This document shows positions 44,224 through 52,870 of a stretch of 64,000 bases of DNA, one piece after another. Both the position numbers and the translations under genes were made by a program. This DNA is from an uncultured Prevotella sp. GTDB lineage: Bacteria > Bacteroidota > Bacteroidia > Bacteroidales > Bacteroidaceae. The notes under the pieces are model-generated. The model searched no databases and was not told where the DNA came from. It saw nothing but the letters and a program-made list of their open reading frames with translations. Every line of letters starts with the position of its first letter. Position 1 is the stretch's first letter. Location: the NCBI GenBank assembly GCA_900540375.1, contig UQFS01000014.1:1-64000 (forward strand). The letters run 5' to 3'.

Positions 44224-45579
44224 ATGACAAATGTAGTTAAGATACGAAAAGGCTTAGACATCCATTTAAAGGGAAAGGCTTCGACGGACAAACGTGTGGA
44301 AGTGATTTCATCCGGGGAGTTTGCCCTTGTGCCAAGTAGTTTCGTAGGTTTAAAGCCAAAAGTAGTTGTCAAGGAGGGAGATCATGTTCTTGCCGGAGAT
44401 CCCTTGTTTGTGGACAAGTTATCTCGGGAGGTGCGGTGTGCTTCTCCAGTGAGTGGCACTGTAGAGCAAGTGCTTCGTGGTGAACGGCGTAAAGTGCTCT
44501 ATGTGAAAGTAAAGGTTGATCAGGAGCAGAGCTTCCATGATTATGGCAAACACGATGTCGCGTCGTTGGACGGAAATGCAGTGAAATCATTGCTGTTGGA
44601 ATCCGGGCTGTTTGCTTATATCAATCAATTGCCCTACGCTGTTGTGGCTTCCCCCGCTTCGTCTCCTAAGGCTATCTTTGTTTCCGCCTTGCGTGACATG
44701 CCGTTGGCTGCTGACTTTGAAGTAGAACTTAAAGGCAATGAAGCTGCTTTTCAGGCTGGTCTTACTGCGTTGTCGAAGATGGCACCCGTATCTTTAGGTA
44801 TCGGTGCCGCACAGCAATCTGCAGCACTCACGCAGGCTAAGGATGTAGAGATTACCGTGTTCGATGGTTCTTGCCCTGCCGGTAATGTGGGGGTGCAAGT
44901 CAATCATCTCAATCCTGTCAACCGCGGTGAGGTGGTTTGGACCGTTGATCCGTCAGCCGTCATCTTCATCGGTCGTCTGATGTTGACCGGCAAGGTGGAT
45001 CTTCACCGTGTCATCGCTATCGCTGGCAGTCAGGTAAAGGAGCCGTCATACGCCAATGTGCTGGTGGGAACGAAGATGTCTGACATTCTGAAGGACCGCT
45101 TAGCAACAGATCAGCATGTGCGTATTCTCAACGGCAATCCCCTGACGGGTGAGAAGGGTGGCTTGGATGATTATCTGGGTGCTCATACGTCAGAGGTGAC
45201 GGTTATTCCTGAAGGTGATGACCGCGACGAGGTGCTGGGTTGGATCGCTCTTCGCACCAAAGACTTCTCAGTTTCTCATAGCTATTTCTCTTGGCTTCAG
45301 GGCAAGCGTCACGAGTTTGATCTTGATGCAAGAGTAAAAGGTGGAGAGCGCCATATGATTATGAGTGGCGAATATGACAGGGTATTGCCGATGGATATCT
45401 ACGGTGAGTACCTCATCAAGGCGCTCATAGCTGGTGATATCGACCGCCAGGAGCAGTTAGGTATCTACGAGGTGTCGCCCGAGGACTTCGCTTTGGCTGA
45501 GTTCGTGGACTCCTCAAAGCTGCCTTTACAAAAGATTGTGCGTCAGGGACTTGATATCCTGCGCAAGGAGAATGCTTAA
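44224..45579 (+). CDS. nqrA: Na+-translocating NADH:quinone reductase subunit A
   Basis: The 451-residue subunit is the large peripheral cytoplasmic part of the Na+-NQR pump and is involved in quinone binding. It starts with the conserved VKIRKGLDIHLKGKA and continues with DHVLAGDPLFVDK, VSGTVEQVLRGERRKVLYV and VIAIAGSQV. Length matches the family. It is the first of six adjacent nqr genes in the usual order A to F. Confidence 0.96.
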   Translation: MTNVVKIRKGLDIHLKGKASTDKRVEVISSGEFALVPSSFVGLKPKVVVKEGDHVLAGDPLFVDKLSREVRCASPVSGTVEQVLRGERRKVLYVKVKVDQEQSFHDYGKHDVASLDGNAVKSLLLESGLFAYINQLPYAVVASPASSPKAIFVSALRDMPLAADFEVELKGNEAAFQAGLTALSKMAPVSLGIGAAQQSAALTQAKDVEITVFDGSCPAGNVGVQVNHLNPVNRGEVVWTVDPSAVIFIGRLMLTGKVDLHRVIAIAGSQVKEPSYANVLVGTKMSDILKDRLATDQHVRILNGNPLTGEKGGLDDYLGAHTSEVTVIPEGDDRDEVLGWIALRTKDFSVSHSYFSWLQGKRHEFDLDARVKGGERHMIMSGEYDRVLPMDIYGEYLIKALIAGDIDRQEQLGIYEVSPEDFALAEFVDSSKLPLQKIVRQGLDILRKENA

Positions 45580-45612
45580 TGTAAATTAGCACAGAAACAA
45601 TAATATAAAACT

Positions 45613-46770
45613 ATGAATGGTTTAAAAAAATACTTTGACCGCATTCGACCTAATTTCCAAGAAGGCGGGAAACTTCATGCCTTCAATAGCATCTATGAAG
45701 GCTTTGAGAGTTTTCTGTTCGTTCCCAATACTACGTCGAATTCCGGTGCCAGTATTCACGACGCCTTAGACTCGAAGCGTATCATGAGCATCGTCGTCAT
45801 CGCTCTGCTCCCTGCGCTGTTCTTCGGCATGTACAATGTAGGCTGTCAGAATGCTACGTCTGCCGGAAAGTTGGCCGAGACTGGTTTTTGGTCGCTCTTC
45901 TTCTATGGTCTTCTGGCTGTGTTGCCCAATTTGCTGGTTAGCTACATTGTTGGTCTGGGCATTGAGTTTGCTTGGGCTCAGTGGAAAGGTGAGGAAATCC
46001 AAGAGGGCTATCTGGTTTCCGGTATCATCATTCCGCTGATCATCCCCGTGACTACACCTTTGTGGATGTTGGCCATTGCCGTTGCCTTTGCTGTCATCTT
46101 CGCCAAGGAGATCTTTGGTGGCACGGGTATGAACATCTTCAATGTGGCTATCGCAGCCCGCATGTTCCTGTTCTTCTCTTATCCTAACAAGATGACGGGC
46201 GATTCAGTGTGGGTAAGCACTGATTCCATCTGTGGCCTCGGCTATCAGTTGCCCGATGGTTTCACGGCCGCTACGCCGTTGGGCCAGATTGCTCAGGGTA
46301 TTACTCCACAGTCAAGTCTGGCCGACATGATCCTCGGCTTCATCCCCGGCTCTGTGGGGGAGACTTCGGTGATTGCCATCGCTATTGGTGCCGTCATTCT
46401 GTTGTGGACAGGCATTGCCAGTTGGAAGACTATGCTGAGTGTCTTCGTCGGCGGCATTGCTATGGCATTGATATTTGCCGTGACGGGCAAGACACCTATT
46501 CCTTGGTATGAGCACATCGTGCTGGGAGGCTTCTGCTTTGGTGCCGTGTTCATGGCTACCGACCCTGTTACCTCAGCACGTACCGAGACCGGCAAGTATA
46601 TCTATGGTCTTCTCATCGGTATCATGGCTGTGGTGGTGCGCGTGCTGAACCCGGGTTATCCTGAGGGTATGATGCTCGCTATCTTCTTCGGCAACATGTT
46701 TGCGCCGCTGATTGACTACTGTGTTGTTCAGTCCAACATCTCGAAGCGTGCCAAACGTTCTTCTAACTAA
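45613..46770 (+). CDS. nqrB: Na+-NQR subunit B
   Basis: The 385-residue membrane subunit has about nine hydrophobic segments and carries a covalently bound FMN on a threonine, probably in the DGFTAATPLGQ segment, plus riboflavin. FAKEIFGGTGMNIFNVAIAA and TDPVTSARTETGKYIYG are conserved family stretches. It is part of the Na+ channel of the complex. Gap to nqrA is 33 bp. Confidence 0.95.
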   Translation: MNGLKKYFDRIRPNFQEGGKLHAFNSIYEGFESFLFVPNTTSNSGASIHDALDSKRIMSIVVIALLPALFFGMYNVGCQNATSAGKLAETGFWSLFFYGLLAVLPNLLVSYIVGLGIEFAWAQWKGEEIQEGYLVSGIIIPLIIPVTTPLWMLAIAVAFAVIFAKEIFGGTGMNIFNVAIAARMFLFFSYPNKMTGDSVWVSTDSICGLGYQLPDGFTAATPLGQIAQGITPQSSLADMILGFIPGSVGETSVIAIAIGAVILLWTGIASWKTMLSVFVGGIAMALIFAVTGKTPIPWYEHIVLGGFCFGAVFMATDPVTSARTETGKYIYGLLIGIMAVVVRVLNPGYPEGMMLAIFFGNMFAPLIDYCVVQSNISKRAKRSSN

Positions 46771-46798
46771 TCAAGCAGATGACATTATATAATAAGGT

Positions 46799-47503
46799 AT
46801 GAAAACAAATTCCAATTCTTATACGATTGTCTATGCTGCCGTTCTTGTGGTGATCGTTGCCTTCTTGCTGGCCTTTGTCTTTCAGGCACTGCGCCCGGCA
46901 CAGGAAGCTAATGTGGCACTTGACAAGCAGAAGCAGATACTCTATTCTCTCAACATCCGTGGCTTGCAGGATCAGGCTGCTGCCGCTAAATATAAAGAGG
47001 TGGTCACTGCCGACGAGGTTATTGATGCCAACGGCAATGTTGTTGACAAAGGTTCAAAAGGTGGCACCACTGCCGGCTTTAAGCTCAACTCCGGTGATTT
47101 CAAGGCTGGTAAGTTGGCTGTGTATGTCTGCTCCGTCAATGGACAGACCAAATATGTGATTCCTGTCTATGGCATGGGATTGTGGGGACCGATCAGTGGC
47201 TATATCGCTTTGAATGACGACAAGTCCACAATTTATGGTGCTTACTTCAACCATGAGAGTGAGACAGCCGGACTGGGTGCCGAGATCAAGGACAACCAGA
47301 AGTGGCAAGAGCAGTTCCAGGGCAAGAGACTCTTCAAGGGTGCTGACCGCAATGCCATCGCCATCTCGGTGTTGAAGAAGCGTGACAGCAATGATCCCAA
47401 CTCTGTGGATGCTGTCACTGGCGCAACGCTGACATCCAATGGTGTCACGGATATGCTTCACGATTGTCTGGGACAGTATATTAAATTTCTGAATGCTAAA
47501 TAA
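46799..47503 (+). CDS. nqrC: Na+-NQR subunit C
   Basis: The 234-residue subunit has one N-terminal membrane helix and a periplasmic FMN-binding domain. The flavinylation motif is clear in DAVTGATLTSNGVTDML, where the threonine of TGAT receives FMN via a phosphoester bond. GYIALNDDKSTIYGAYFNHE and ETAGLGAEI are also conserved. The subunit shuttles electrons between NqrB and NqrD/E. Confidence 0.95.
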   Translation: MKTNSNSYTIVYAAVLVVIVAFLLAFVFQALRPAQEANVALDKQKQILYSLNIRGLQDQAAAAKYKEVVTADEVIDANGNVVDKGSKGGTTAGFKLNSGDFKAGKLAVYVCSVNGQTKYVIPVYGMGLWGPISGYIALNDDKSTIYGAYFNHESETAGLGAEIKDNQKWQEQFQGKRLFKGADRNAIAISVLKKRDSNDPNSVDAVTGATLTSNGVTDMLHDCLGQYIKFLNAK

Positions 47504-47515
47504 TAAAGACGAATT

Positions 47516-48145
47516 ATGAGTTTATTCAGTAAGCAAAATAAAGAGGTGCTGGGTGGCCCGTTGAATATCAACAATCCTATCCTCGTTCAGATTCTCGGTA
47601 TCTGCTCTGCGCTGGCCGTGACATCTCAGCTCAAGCCGGCCATTGTTATGGGATTGGCTGTGACAGTGATTACGGCTTTTTCTAATGTGATCATTGCACT
47701 CATCCGCAAGACCATCCCAATGCGTATCCGCATCATCGTGCAGTTGGTCGTCGTCGCTGCCTTGGTGACTATTGTCAGTCAGATTCTGAAGGCTGTGGCC
47801 TACGACGTGAGTGTTCAGCTCTCGGTGTATGTAGGATTGATCATCACCAACTGTATCCTCATGGGTCGTCTGGAGGCTTTCGCCATGATGAACAAGCCTT
47901 GGCCGAGCTTCCTCGACGGTATCGGCAACGGTCTCGGCTATGCGATGATTCTGGTCATCGTCGGTGCTTTCCGTGAGTTCTTCGGCCGCGGTTCACTCCT
48001 TGGCTTCAAGATCATTCCGCAGAGCTTCTACGACGCGGGGTATGTCAACAACGGTATGATGACCATGCCAGCTATGGCTCTTATTCTATTGGGATGTGTC
48101 ATCTGGGTTCACCGCGCCTATTTCTATAAGGAGGACAAGAAGTAA
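47516..48145 (+). CDS. nqrD: Na+-NQR subunit D
   Basis: The 209-residue integral membrane subunit has about six hydrophobic segments. NPILVQILGICSALAVTSQL and the ITNCILMGRLEAFAM segment, which supplies a cysteine ligand of the intramembrane Fe-S centre shared with NqrE, are conserved. Gap to nqrC is 12 bp. Confidence 0.95.
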   Translation: MSLFSKQNKEVLGGPLNINNPILVQILGICSALAVTSQLKPAIVMGLAVTVITAFSNVIIALIRKTIPMRIRIIVQLVVVAALVTIVSQILKAVAYDVSVQLSVYVGLIITNCILMGRLEAFAMMNKPWPSFLDGIGNGLGYAMILVIVGAFREFFGRGSLLGFKIIPQSFYDAGYVNNGMMTMPAMALILLGCVIWVHRAYFYKEDKK

Positions 48146-48186
48146 GGTTTGTCGGTATTGATCATTATTAAAGCGATATTTCTATT

Positions 48187-48813
48187 ATGGAACATTTCTT
48201 TGGATTATTTTTCAGGTCGATCTTTGTCGACAACATGATATTCGCCTTCTTCCTCGGCATGTGCTCTTTCCTGGCTGTGTCGAAGAATGTGAAGACATCA
48301 TTTGGATTGGGTATGGCCGTGACCTTCGTGTTATTGGTCACCGTGCCCGTTGACTATCTGCTTCAGGTGCATGTCTTGGGTCCGGACTGCCTCGTCAAGG
48401 GCGTTGACCTGAGCTATCTGAGTTTCATCTTGTTCATTGCTATTATTGCCGGTATCACGCAGTTGGTGGAGATGGCTGTGGAGAAGTATAGCCCTTCACT
48501 CTATTCGGCATTAGGCATCTTCCTGCCTCTGATTGCCGTGAACTGCTGTATCATGGGTGCTTCGCTGTTCATGCAGCAGCGCATCAACATGGATCCGTCG
48601 AGCGCTCAGTACATTGGCTCCGTGTGGGACAGCATCGGTTACGCACTCGGTAGCGGACTGGGGTGGACGTTGTCCATCGTGTCCATGGGTGCCATTCGCG
48701 AGAAGATGGAGTATAGCGATGTGCCAAAGCCATTGCAGGGTATGGGTATCACCTTCATCACTGTTGGCCTCATGGCCATGGCCATGATGTGCTTCTCGGG
48801 TATTAAATTTTAA
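48187..48813 (+). CDS. nqrE: Na+-NQR subunit E
   Basis: The 208-residue membrane subunit is homologous to NqrD and pairs with it around the Fe-S centre. NMIFAFFLGMCSFLAVSKNV and AVNCCIMGASLFMQQ contain the conserved cysteines. It starts 41 bp after nqrD. Confidence 0.95.
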   Translation: MEHFFGLFFRSIFVDNMIFAFFLGMCSFLAVSKNVKTSFGLGMAVTFVLLVTVPVDYLLQVHVLGPDCLVKGVDLSYLSFILFIAIIAGITQLVEMAVEKYSPSLYSALGIFLPLIAVNCCIMGASLFMQQRINMDPSSAQYIGSVWDSIGYALGSGLGWTLSIVSMGAIREKMEYSDVPKPLQGMGITFITVGLMAMAMMCFSGIKF

Positions 48814-48832
48814 GGAGAAGAAAACATAGATT

Positions 48833-50101
48833 ATGGGACAGTTTATATCAGTAAGTATTGCAGTCTTCCTTGCTGCGATTCTCCTTTTGGTCATCATCCT
48901 GCTTATCGCGAAGAAATATCTCTCGCCCAGCGGTAACGTGACCATCACAATCAATGGCGACAAGAAACTCACGGTGTCTCAGGGCGACAGCCTGATGTCT
49001 ACGCTCAATGCCAATGGCATCTTCCTGCCCTCTGCCTGCGGTGGAAAGGCCAGTTGCGGACAGTGCAAGGTACAGGTGCTCAGCGGTGGCGGTGAGATCC
49101 TCGATTCAGAGCGCCCGCACTTCACGCGTAAGCAGATCAAGGAGCATTGGCGTCTGGGATGCCAGACGAAGGTCAAGGGCGATTTCGACATTAAGATTCC
49201 GGAGTCTATCCTTGGTGTGAAAGAGTGGGAGTGTACCGTCATCTCCAACGAAAACGTTTCAAGCTTCATCAAGGAGTTTAAGGTGGCGTTGCCGCCGGGT
49301 GAGCACATGGACTTCATCCCTGGCTCCTATGCTCAGATCAAGATTCCGGCTTACGGCTGTATCGACTATGATAAGGACTTCGATAAGAGTATGATTGGCG
49401 ATGACTATATCGGAGCTTGGAAAAAGTTCAATATCTTCTCGTTGAAAGCTCATAACCCAGAGCCTACCGTGAGAGCTTATTCCATGGCCAACTATCCTGC
49501 CGAGGGCGATATCATCACGCTGACCGTGCGTATCGCTTCCACGCCGTTCTTGCCAAGACCGCAGGTGGGCTTCCAGAATGTGCCGACAGGTATCGGCTCG
49601 TCTTACATCTTCAGTCTCAAGCCTGGTGACAAGGTGATGATGAGTGGTCCTTATGGTGACTTCCATCCTCGCTTTGACACTGGCAAGGAGATGATTTGGA
49701 TTGGCGGCGGTGCCGGTATGGCTCCTCTGCGTTCTCAGATCATGCACATGACCAAGACGCTGCACTGCACCGACCGTGAGATGCATTTCTTCTATGGTGC
49801 CCGTTCGCTGACAGAGGCTTTCTTCTTGGAGGACTTCTGGGAACTGGAGAAGGAATTCCCCAACTTCCACTTCCATCTCTCTCTCGACCGTCCTGATCCC
49901 AAGGCCGATGCAGCCGGTGTGAAGTATTATGCCGGCTTTGCGGTGAACTGCATCCGCGACACCTATCTCAAGAATCACGATGCGCCGGAAGACTGCGAGT
50001 ACTACCTCTGCGGCCCTCCAATGCTGATCAAGACCGTGACCGACTACCTTGATTCTCTCGGCGTGGAGCCTGAGAATATTATGTACGACAACTTCGGGTA
50101 A
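48833..50101 (+). CDS. nqrF: Na+-NQR subunit F, NADH-oxidising flavoprotein
   Basis: The 422-residue subunit takes electrons from NADH. After an N-terminal membrane helix come the [2Fe-2S] domain (PSACGGKASCGQCKVQV with the fourth cysteine in LGCQTKV), the FAD site (VRAYSMANYP) and the NADH site (WIGGGAGMAPLRSQI). The C-terminal PENIMYDNFG ends as in other NqrF proteins. A hairpin 40 bp later ends the operon, and the mobile element begins just beyond. Confidence 0.96.
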   Translation: MGQFISVSIAVFLAAILLLVIILLIAKKYLSPSGNVTITINGDKKLTVSQGDSLMSTLNANGIFLPSACGGKASCGQCKVQVLSGGGEILDSERPHFTRKQIKEHWRLGCQTKVKGDFDIKIPESILGVKEWECTVISNENVSSFIKEFKVALPPGEHMDFIPGSYAQIKIPAYGCIDYDKDFDKSMIGDDYIGAWKKFNIFSLKAHNPEPTVRAYSMANYPAEGDIITLTVRIASTPFLPRPQVGFQNVPTGIGSSYIFSLKPGDKVMMSGPYGDFHPRFDTGKEMIWIGGGAGMAPLRSQIMHMTKTLHCTDREMHFFYGARSLTEAFFLEDFWELEKEFPNFHFHLSLDRPDPKADAAGVKYYAGFAVNCIRDTYLKNHDAPEDCEYYLCGPPMLIKTVTDYLDSLGVEPENIMYDNFG

Positions 50102-50140
50102 GCCAATGCAAACCCAAGGAAACTATATATAAACCGTAAG

Positions 50141-50165
50141 AAAGCCGCTGATTTTCAGCGGCTTT
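50141..50165 (+). terminator. Hairpin terminating the nqr operon
   Basis: An 11-bp perfect stem (50141-50151 and 50155-50165) with a TTT loop follows nqrF by 40 bp. It lacks a long T-run, so termination may be partial. Confidence 0.65.
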
Positions 50166-50283
50166 CGGCGTATATATAAACTTCGGTTGTTGTGGTTTGG
50201 ATAGGGTTTATTATGGTTTATTAGGGCTGATATTGTCACCCAAGTGTCACCGGAAAGTGTCACCTAAAACTAAGTTATGCGAT
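50166..50283. other. Junction between nqr operon and mobile element, with TGTCACC iterons
   Basis: Three direct copies of TGTCACC start at 50234, 50245 and 50258, just before the recombinase start. Upstream, 50204-50227 repeats GGTTTATTA twice. These could be recombinase arm sites, an operator or part of the attachment site, but the other end of the element is not in the window, so none of this can be tested here. Confidence 0.45.
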
Positions 50284-51423
50284 ATGACGAAAAAGAATTA
50301 TGATTTCGAGCCTGTACATATCAGGTCAAAGAAGATTTCGGGCGGCAGGAGGTCGCTCTACCTTGACATCGTGAGTGATGGCGTGAGGTCAAGGGAGTTT
50401 TTGAAGCTTTACCTTTTGCCGGAGGACGGGAAGGGTGCCAAGACTGCCAACAGTGCAGTGATGAGAATGGCGGAAGAGATGAAGGCCAAGCGCACACTGG
50501 AGGTGATGCGTGATGGTTTACAGATTGAGGATCATTCTAAGGGCAGCGTGGTACTCGTGGATTGGCTAAAGGAGCAGCAGGCGTACTACAAGGCGCATGA
50601 CAACAAGAACTATTCCCGGACGATAGGTAATCTCATCGTGCATCTGGGTAAACATGCCAAGAAGGGGCTGAGGCTGAAAGATGTTACTCCGAAGTTCCTG
50701 AGGGGTTTCCTTGAATACCTCCGGGGCGACAACGTGAACAAGTATGGCGGCAGACTGTGCCCTGAGACTATCTACACGTACTTCACGGTGTTCGCTATCC
50801 TGATGAACAAGGCGGTGAGGCTGGAGATGATACCAAGCAACCCGTTTCACAAGCTGTCGCAGGCGGAAAAGCCTCAGCGGCGGACGAAGAAACGGGAGTT
50901 CCTGACAATGGAGGAACTACAGAAGCTTGCAAAGGCGGAGTGCGACGACTGGCGGGTGAAGAAGGCTTTCATGTTCTGCTGCTTCACCGGACTCCGTTAC
51001 ATCGACGTGTCGAGGTTGAAGTGGAAGCACATTCAGAAGCTTGGCGACGGAACGTACCAGATGGACATGATGCAGAAGAAGACGCAGGAGCCAGTGTATG
51101 TGCCGTTGTCGAAGAATGCCATCAGGTGGTTGCCGGAGAGGGGCGACAACGGCAGGGAGAACTACGTCTTCCAGTTCCAGGACCGCAGCATCATCTACAA
51201 GTATTTGCAGGATTGGGGCAAGCGTGCCGGGATAGAGAAGCACCTCATCTTCCACATGAGCCGCCACACGTGCGCCACGATGTTGCTGTACTATGGTGCG
51301 GACCTCTACACGGTGAGCAAGATACTTGGGCATACGTCGATAAAGAGTACGCAGATATACGCAAAGGTCGTTGACGGCATGAAAAGGAAGGCTGTTGACA
51401 ATGTACCAGAGTTGGACGTATAG
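50284..51423 (+). CDS. Tyrosine recombinase (integrase)
   Basis: The 379-residue protein has an N-terminal arm-binding region, a SAM-like core-binding domain and the catalytic domain. The active-site residues are Arg238 (TGLRYIDV), His324 and Arg327 (HMSRHT), His350 (LGHTSIKST) and nucleophile Tyr359 (QIYAKV), all intact. It resembles Bacteroidetes phage and conjugative-element integrases. The frame is open upstream to 50197, but ATG at 50284 is chosen because the longer form would run through the TGTCACC repeats and has an unusual N-terminus. It marks the left end of the mobile element. Confidence 0.93.
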   Translation: MTKKNYDFEPVHIRSKKISGGRRSLYLDIVSDGVRSREFLKLYLLPEDGKGAKTANSAVMRMAEEMKAKRTLEVMRDGLQIEDHSKGSVVLVDWLKEQQAYYKAHDNKNYSRTIGNLIVHLGKHAKKGLRLKDVTPKFLRGFLEYLRGDNVNKYGGRLCPETIYTYFTVFAILMNKAVRLEMIPSNPFHKLSQAEKPQRRTKKREFLTMEELQKLAKAECDDWRVKKAFMFCCFTGLRYIDVSRLKWKHIQKLGDGTYQMDMMQKKTQEPVYVPLSKNAIRWLPERGDNGRENYVFQFQDRSIIYKYLQDWGKRAGIEKHLIFHMSRHTCATMLLYYGADLYTVSKILGHTSIKSTQIYAKVVDGMKRKAVDNVPELDV

Positions 51424-51430
51424 TTTTGCC

Positions 51431-51549
51431 CTCTCGCATGCGCGCACGCGCGTATCACCATCATCATCAACTAAGATTATTATTAATAATATTATCTATA
51501 AATATAAATAATAACACGCACGCGCGAGAGACGTTGGTGATGGTGGTGA
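51431..51549. repeat. Two interleaved inverted repeats
   Basis: CTCTCGC plus a GC-rich alternating tract (51431-51453) is matched in reverse complement by CGCACGCGCGAGAG (51517-51530). ATCACCATCATCATCAAC (51454-51471) is matched at 15 of 17 positions by GTTGGTGATGGTGGTGA (51533-51549). The order is A, B, A', B', so the two pairings cross like a pseudoknot. An AT-rich segment lies between. Confidence 0.55.
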
Positions 51550-51707
51550 AAAACAATTCAAAAACAATTCGAGCCGATTTGTTTTCATGTTTTTGCACGA
51601 AGTTGGAAGCAAATGCGCACGAATTGTTTTTGCTTTTTGTTCGACTTTGTTTCAGTCTGTCTTTGTAACTTATTGATAATCAAGCAAAGTTAAAATCAAT
51701 TCTGCAT

Positions 51708-51765
51708 GAATTGTTTTAGAATTGATTTTGGAATTGTTTTAGAATTGATTTTGGAATTGTTTTAG
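51708..51765. repeat. 23-bp tandem repeat, 2.5 copies
   Basis: GAATTGTTTTAGAATTGATT-type units occupy 51708-51730, 51731-51753 and part of 51754-51765, identical between copies. Confidence 0.85.
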
Positions 51766-51786
51766 CCTTAAAAAGGGCATAAAAAA

Positions 51787-51811
51787 GAGGGCAGCCGCAA
51801 TGGCTGTCCTC
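51787..51811 (-). terminator. Terminator of the minus-strand packaging-like gene
   Basis: A 10-bp stem with one G-U pair (51787-51796 and 51802-51811) and a 5-base loop is followed on the minus strand by T6, 58 bp after the gene's stop. Confidence 0.85.
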
Positions 51812-51868
51812 TATAAGTAGACGGAAGTAGATGAGTGGGCAGATACTTCCGTCCGGGGGAGGAAAGAG

Positions 51869-52207
51869 TTATTCTTCTTCGGGCTCTTGTGAGAGCTTTA
51901 AGAGTTTGTCTTCGATAGTTACCTTTGTGTCGGGCATGTTGACATCGACGGAGGTGCTCTGCATCTTCGGCGTGTGGAACTCCATGAGCTTTACTTCGAT
52001 TTGTGCCCGTTCGGCGGCCTTCATCATTGCGAGGTCCATGTCGAGCTGTGAGAGCATAGAGTGTTCGCCGGTCTCTTCGTCGACGACATCATGTGGTGTG
52101 ATGTAGGCAAGGGAGTGGTCGCGAAGAATAGCCTTGATAGCTTTCTTCTGCGGCGTGTCCTTGTTTGGCGTGCCCTTTGTGCGTCCACCTGTTTTCTTAC
52201 CTTTCAT
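51869..52207 (-). CDS. Small phage-type protein, possibly terminase small subunit-like
   Basis: The 112-residue protein begins with the basic segment KGKKTGGRTKGTPNKDTPQK. This GGR-KG-PNK pattern is common at the start of phage DNA-packaging and other phage DNA-binding proteins. The rest is helical and acidic at the end (LSQEPEEE). It is the only minus-strand gene in the element and diverges from the 159-residue gene across a shared palindromic promoter. A regulator is an alternative reading. No helix-turn-helix was confirmed. Confidence 0.5.
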   Translation of the reverse strand: MKGKKTGGRTKGTPNKDTPQKKAIKAILRDHSLAYITPHDVVDEETGEHSMLSQLDMDLAMMKAAERAQIEVKLMEFHTPKMQSTSVDVNMPDTKVTIEDKLLKLSQEPEEE

Positions 52208-52240
52208 CAGCGTATAAGTTATATCAGCGTATAAAGTTAA
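52206..52240. repeat. Two 17-bp direct repeats at the divergent start region
   Basis: ATCAGCGTATAAGTTAT (52206-52222) is repeated as ATCAGCGTATAAAGTTA (from 52223). The first copy overlaps the start codon of the minus-strand gene, so a bound protein would block its expression. Confidence 0.6.
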
Positions 52241-52250
52241 ACTCGTTGTG

Positions 52251-52272
52251 CAAAGGTAAAGCTTTACCTTTG
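52251..52272. promoter_or_regulatory. 22-bp palindrome containing two opposed -7 elements
   Basis: CAAAGGTAAAGCTTTACCTTTG is a perfect palindrome. It contains TACCTTTG on the plus strand (52265-52272) and the same on the minus strand (52251-52258), both exact TAnnTTTG elements. It lies between divergent genes, so it may be a two-way promoter or a repressor site laid over it. Matching -33 elements are weak. Confidence 0.55.
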
Positions 52273-52297
52273 AGCGATAAATTTAAGTTTATACAAT

Positions 52298-52777
52298 ATG
52301 GGAATAGTAGGCTCAGCAGTAGGCGCAGCTGGTGCCGTTTTCGGCGGTATCAGCGCAAGCAAGGCGATCAAGAAGATGAAGCGCAACATCGAGGCTCAGC
52401 GCAAAAAGAACCAAGACTGGTACGACCAGCGGTATAACGAGGATGCCACACAGCGTGCTGACGCTCAGCGTGTGCTCAGTCAGACGCAGGACATGCTGAA
52501 ACGTCAGACAGACGCTGCGGCGGGCAGTGCTGCCGTTGGCGGTGGCACAGACGAGAGCGTGGCGCAGGCAAAGGCTCAGGCTAACGAGACTTTGGGCAAT
52601 GTGATGAGCAACATCAACGCTCAGGCAGACGCACGCAAGGACGAGATAGAGCAGACCTATCAGGCTAACGACAATGCCTTTGTGGAGCAGCTGAACAACT
52701 TGGAGCAAAAAAAGGCTGAGAATATCAGTCAGGCTGTTCAAGGCGTTACTAATGCAGCGAGCAAAATGCCGTGGTGA
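52298..52777 (+). CDS. Phage internal/ejection-like protein
   Basis: The 159-residue protein starts with a glycine- and alanine-rich hydrophobic stretch (MGIVGSAVGAAGAVFGGISA) and continues as long charged helices with coiled-coil character (KAIKKMKRNIEAQRKKNQDW). This layout is seen in podovirus internal virion proteins that enter the cell membrane with the genome. No named domain is recognised. It lies upstream of the 479-residue gene and the giant gene on the same strand, which fits an ejection module, but this is inference. Confidence 0.5.
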   Translation: MGIVGSAVGAAGAVFGGISASKAIKKMKRNIEAQRKKNQDWYDQRYNEDATQRADAQRVLSQTQDMLKRQTDAAAGSAAVGGGTDESVAQAKAQANETLGNVMSNINAQADARKDEIEQTYQANDNAFVEQLNNLEQKKAENISQAVQGVTNAASKMPW

Positions 52778-52870
52778 ATCAAAGCGGATTGTTTTCGTAT
52801 TCAATTCTGAAACAATACGAAAACAATTCGCCATTCTTTGTTTTTGAATTGAATAAGAATTGTTTTTCAA

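Larger units (their letters stand above)
51424..51786. other. AT-rich gene-free region with repeats
   Basis: No gene is seen. It contains crossing inverted repeats (51431-51549), several AATTGTTTT words, and a 23-bp tandem repeat (51708-51765). Confidence 0.55.

Noticed and set aside
50197..50283. N-terminal extension of the recombinase
   Set aside because: It runs through the TGTCACC direct repeats and does not resemble an integrase N-terminus. The ATG at 50284 gives a standard length.
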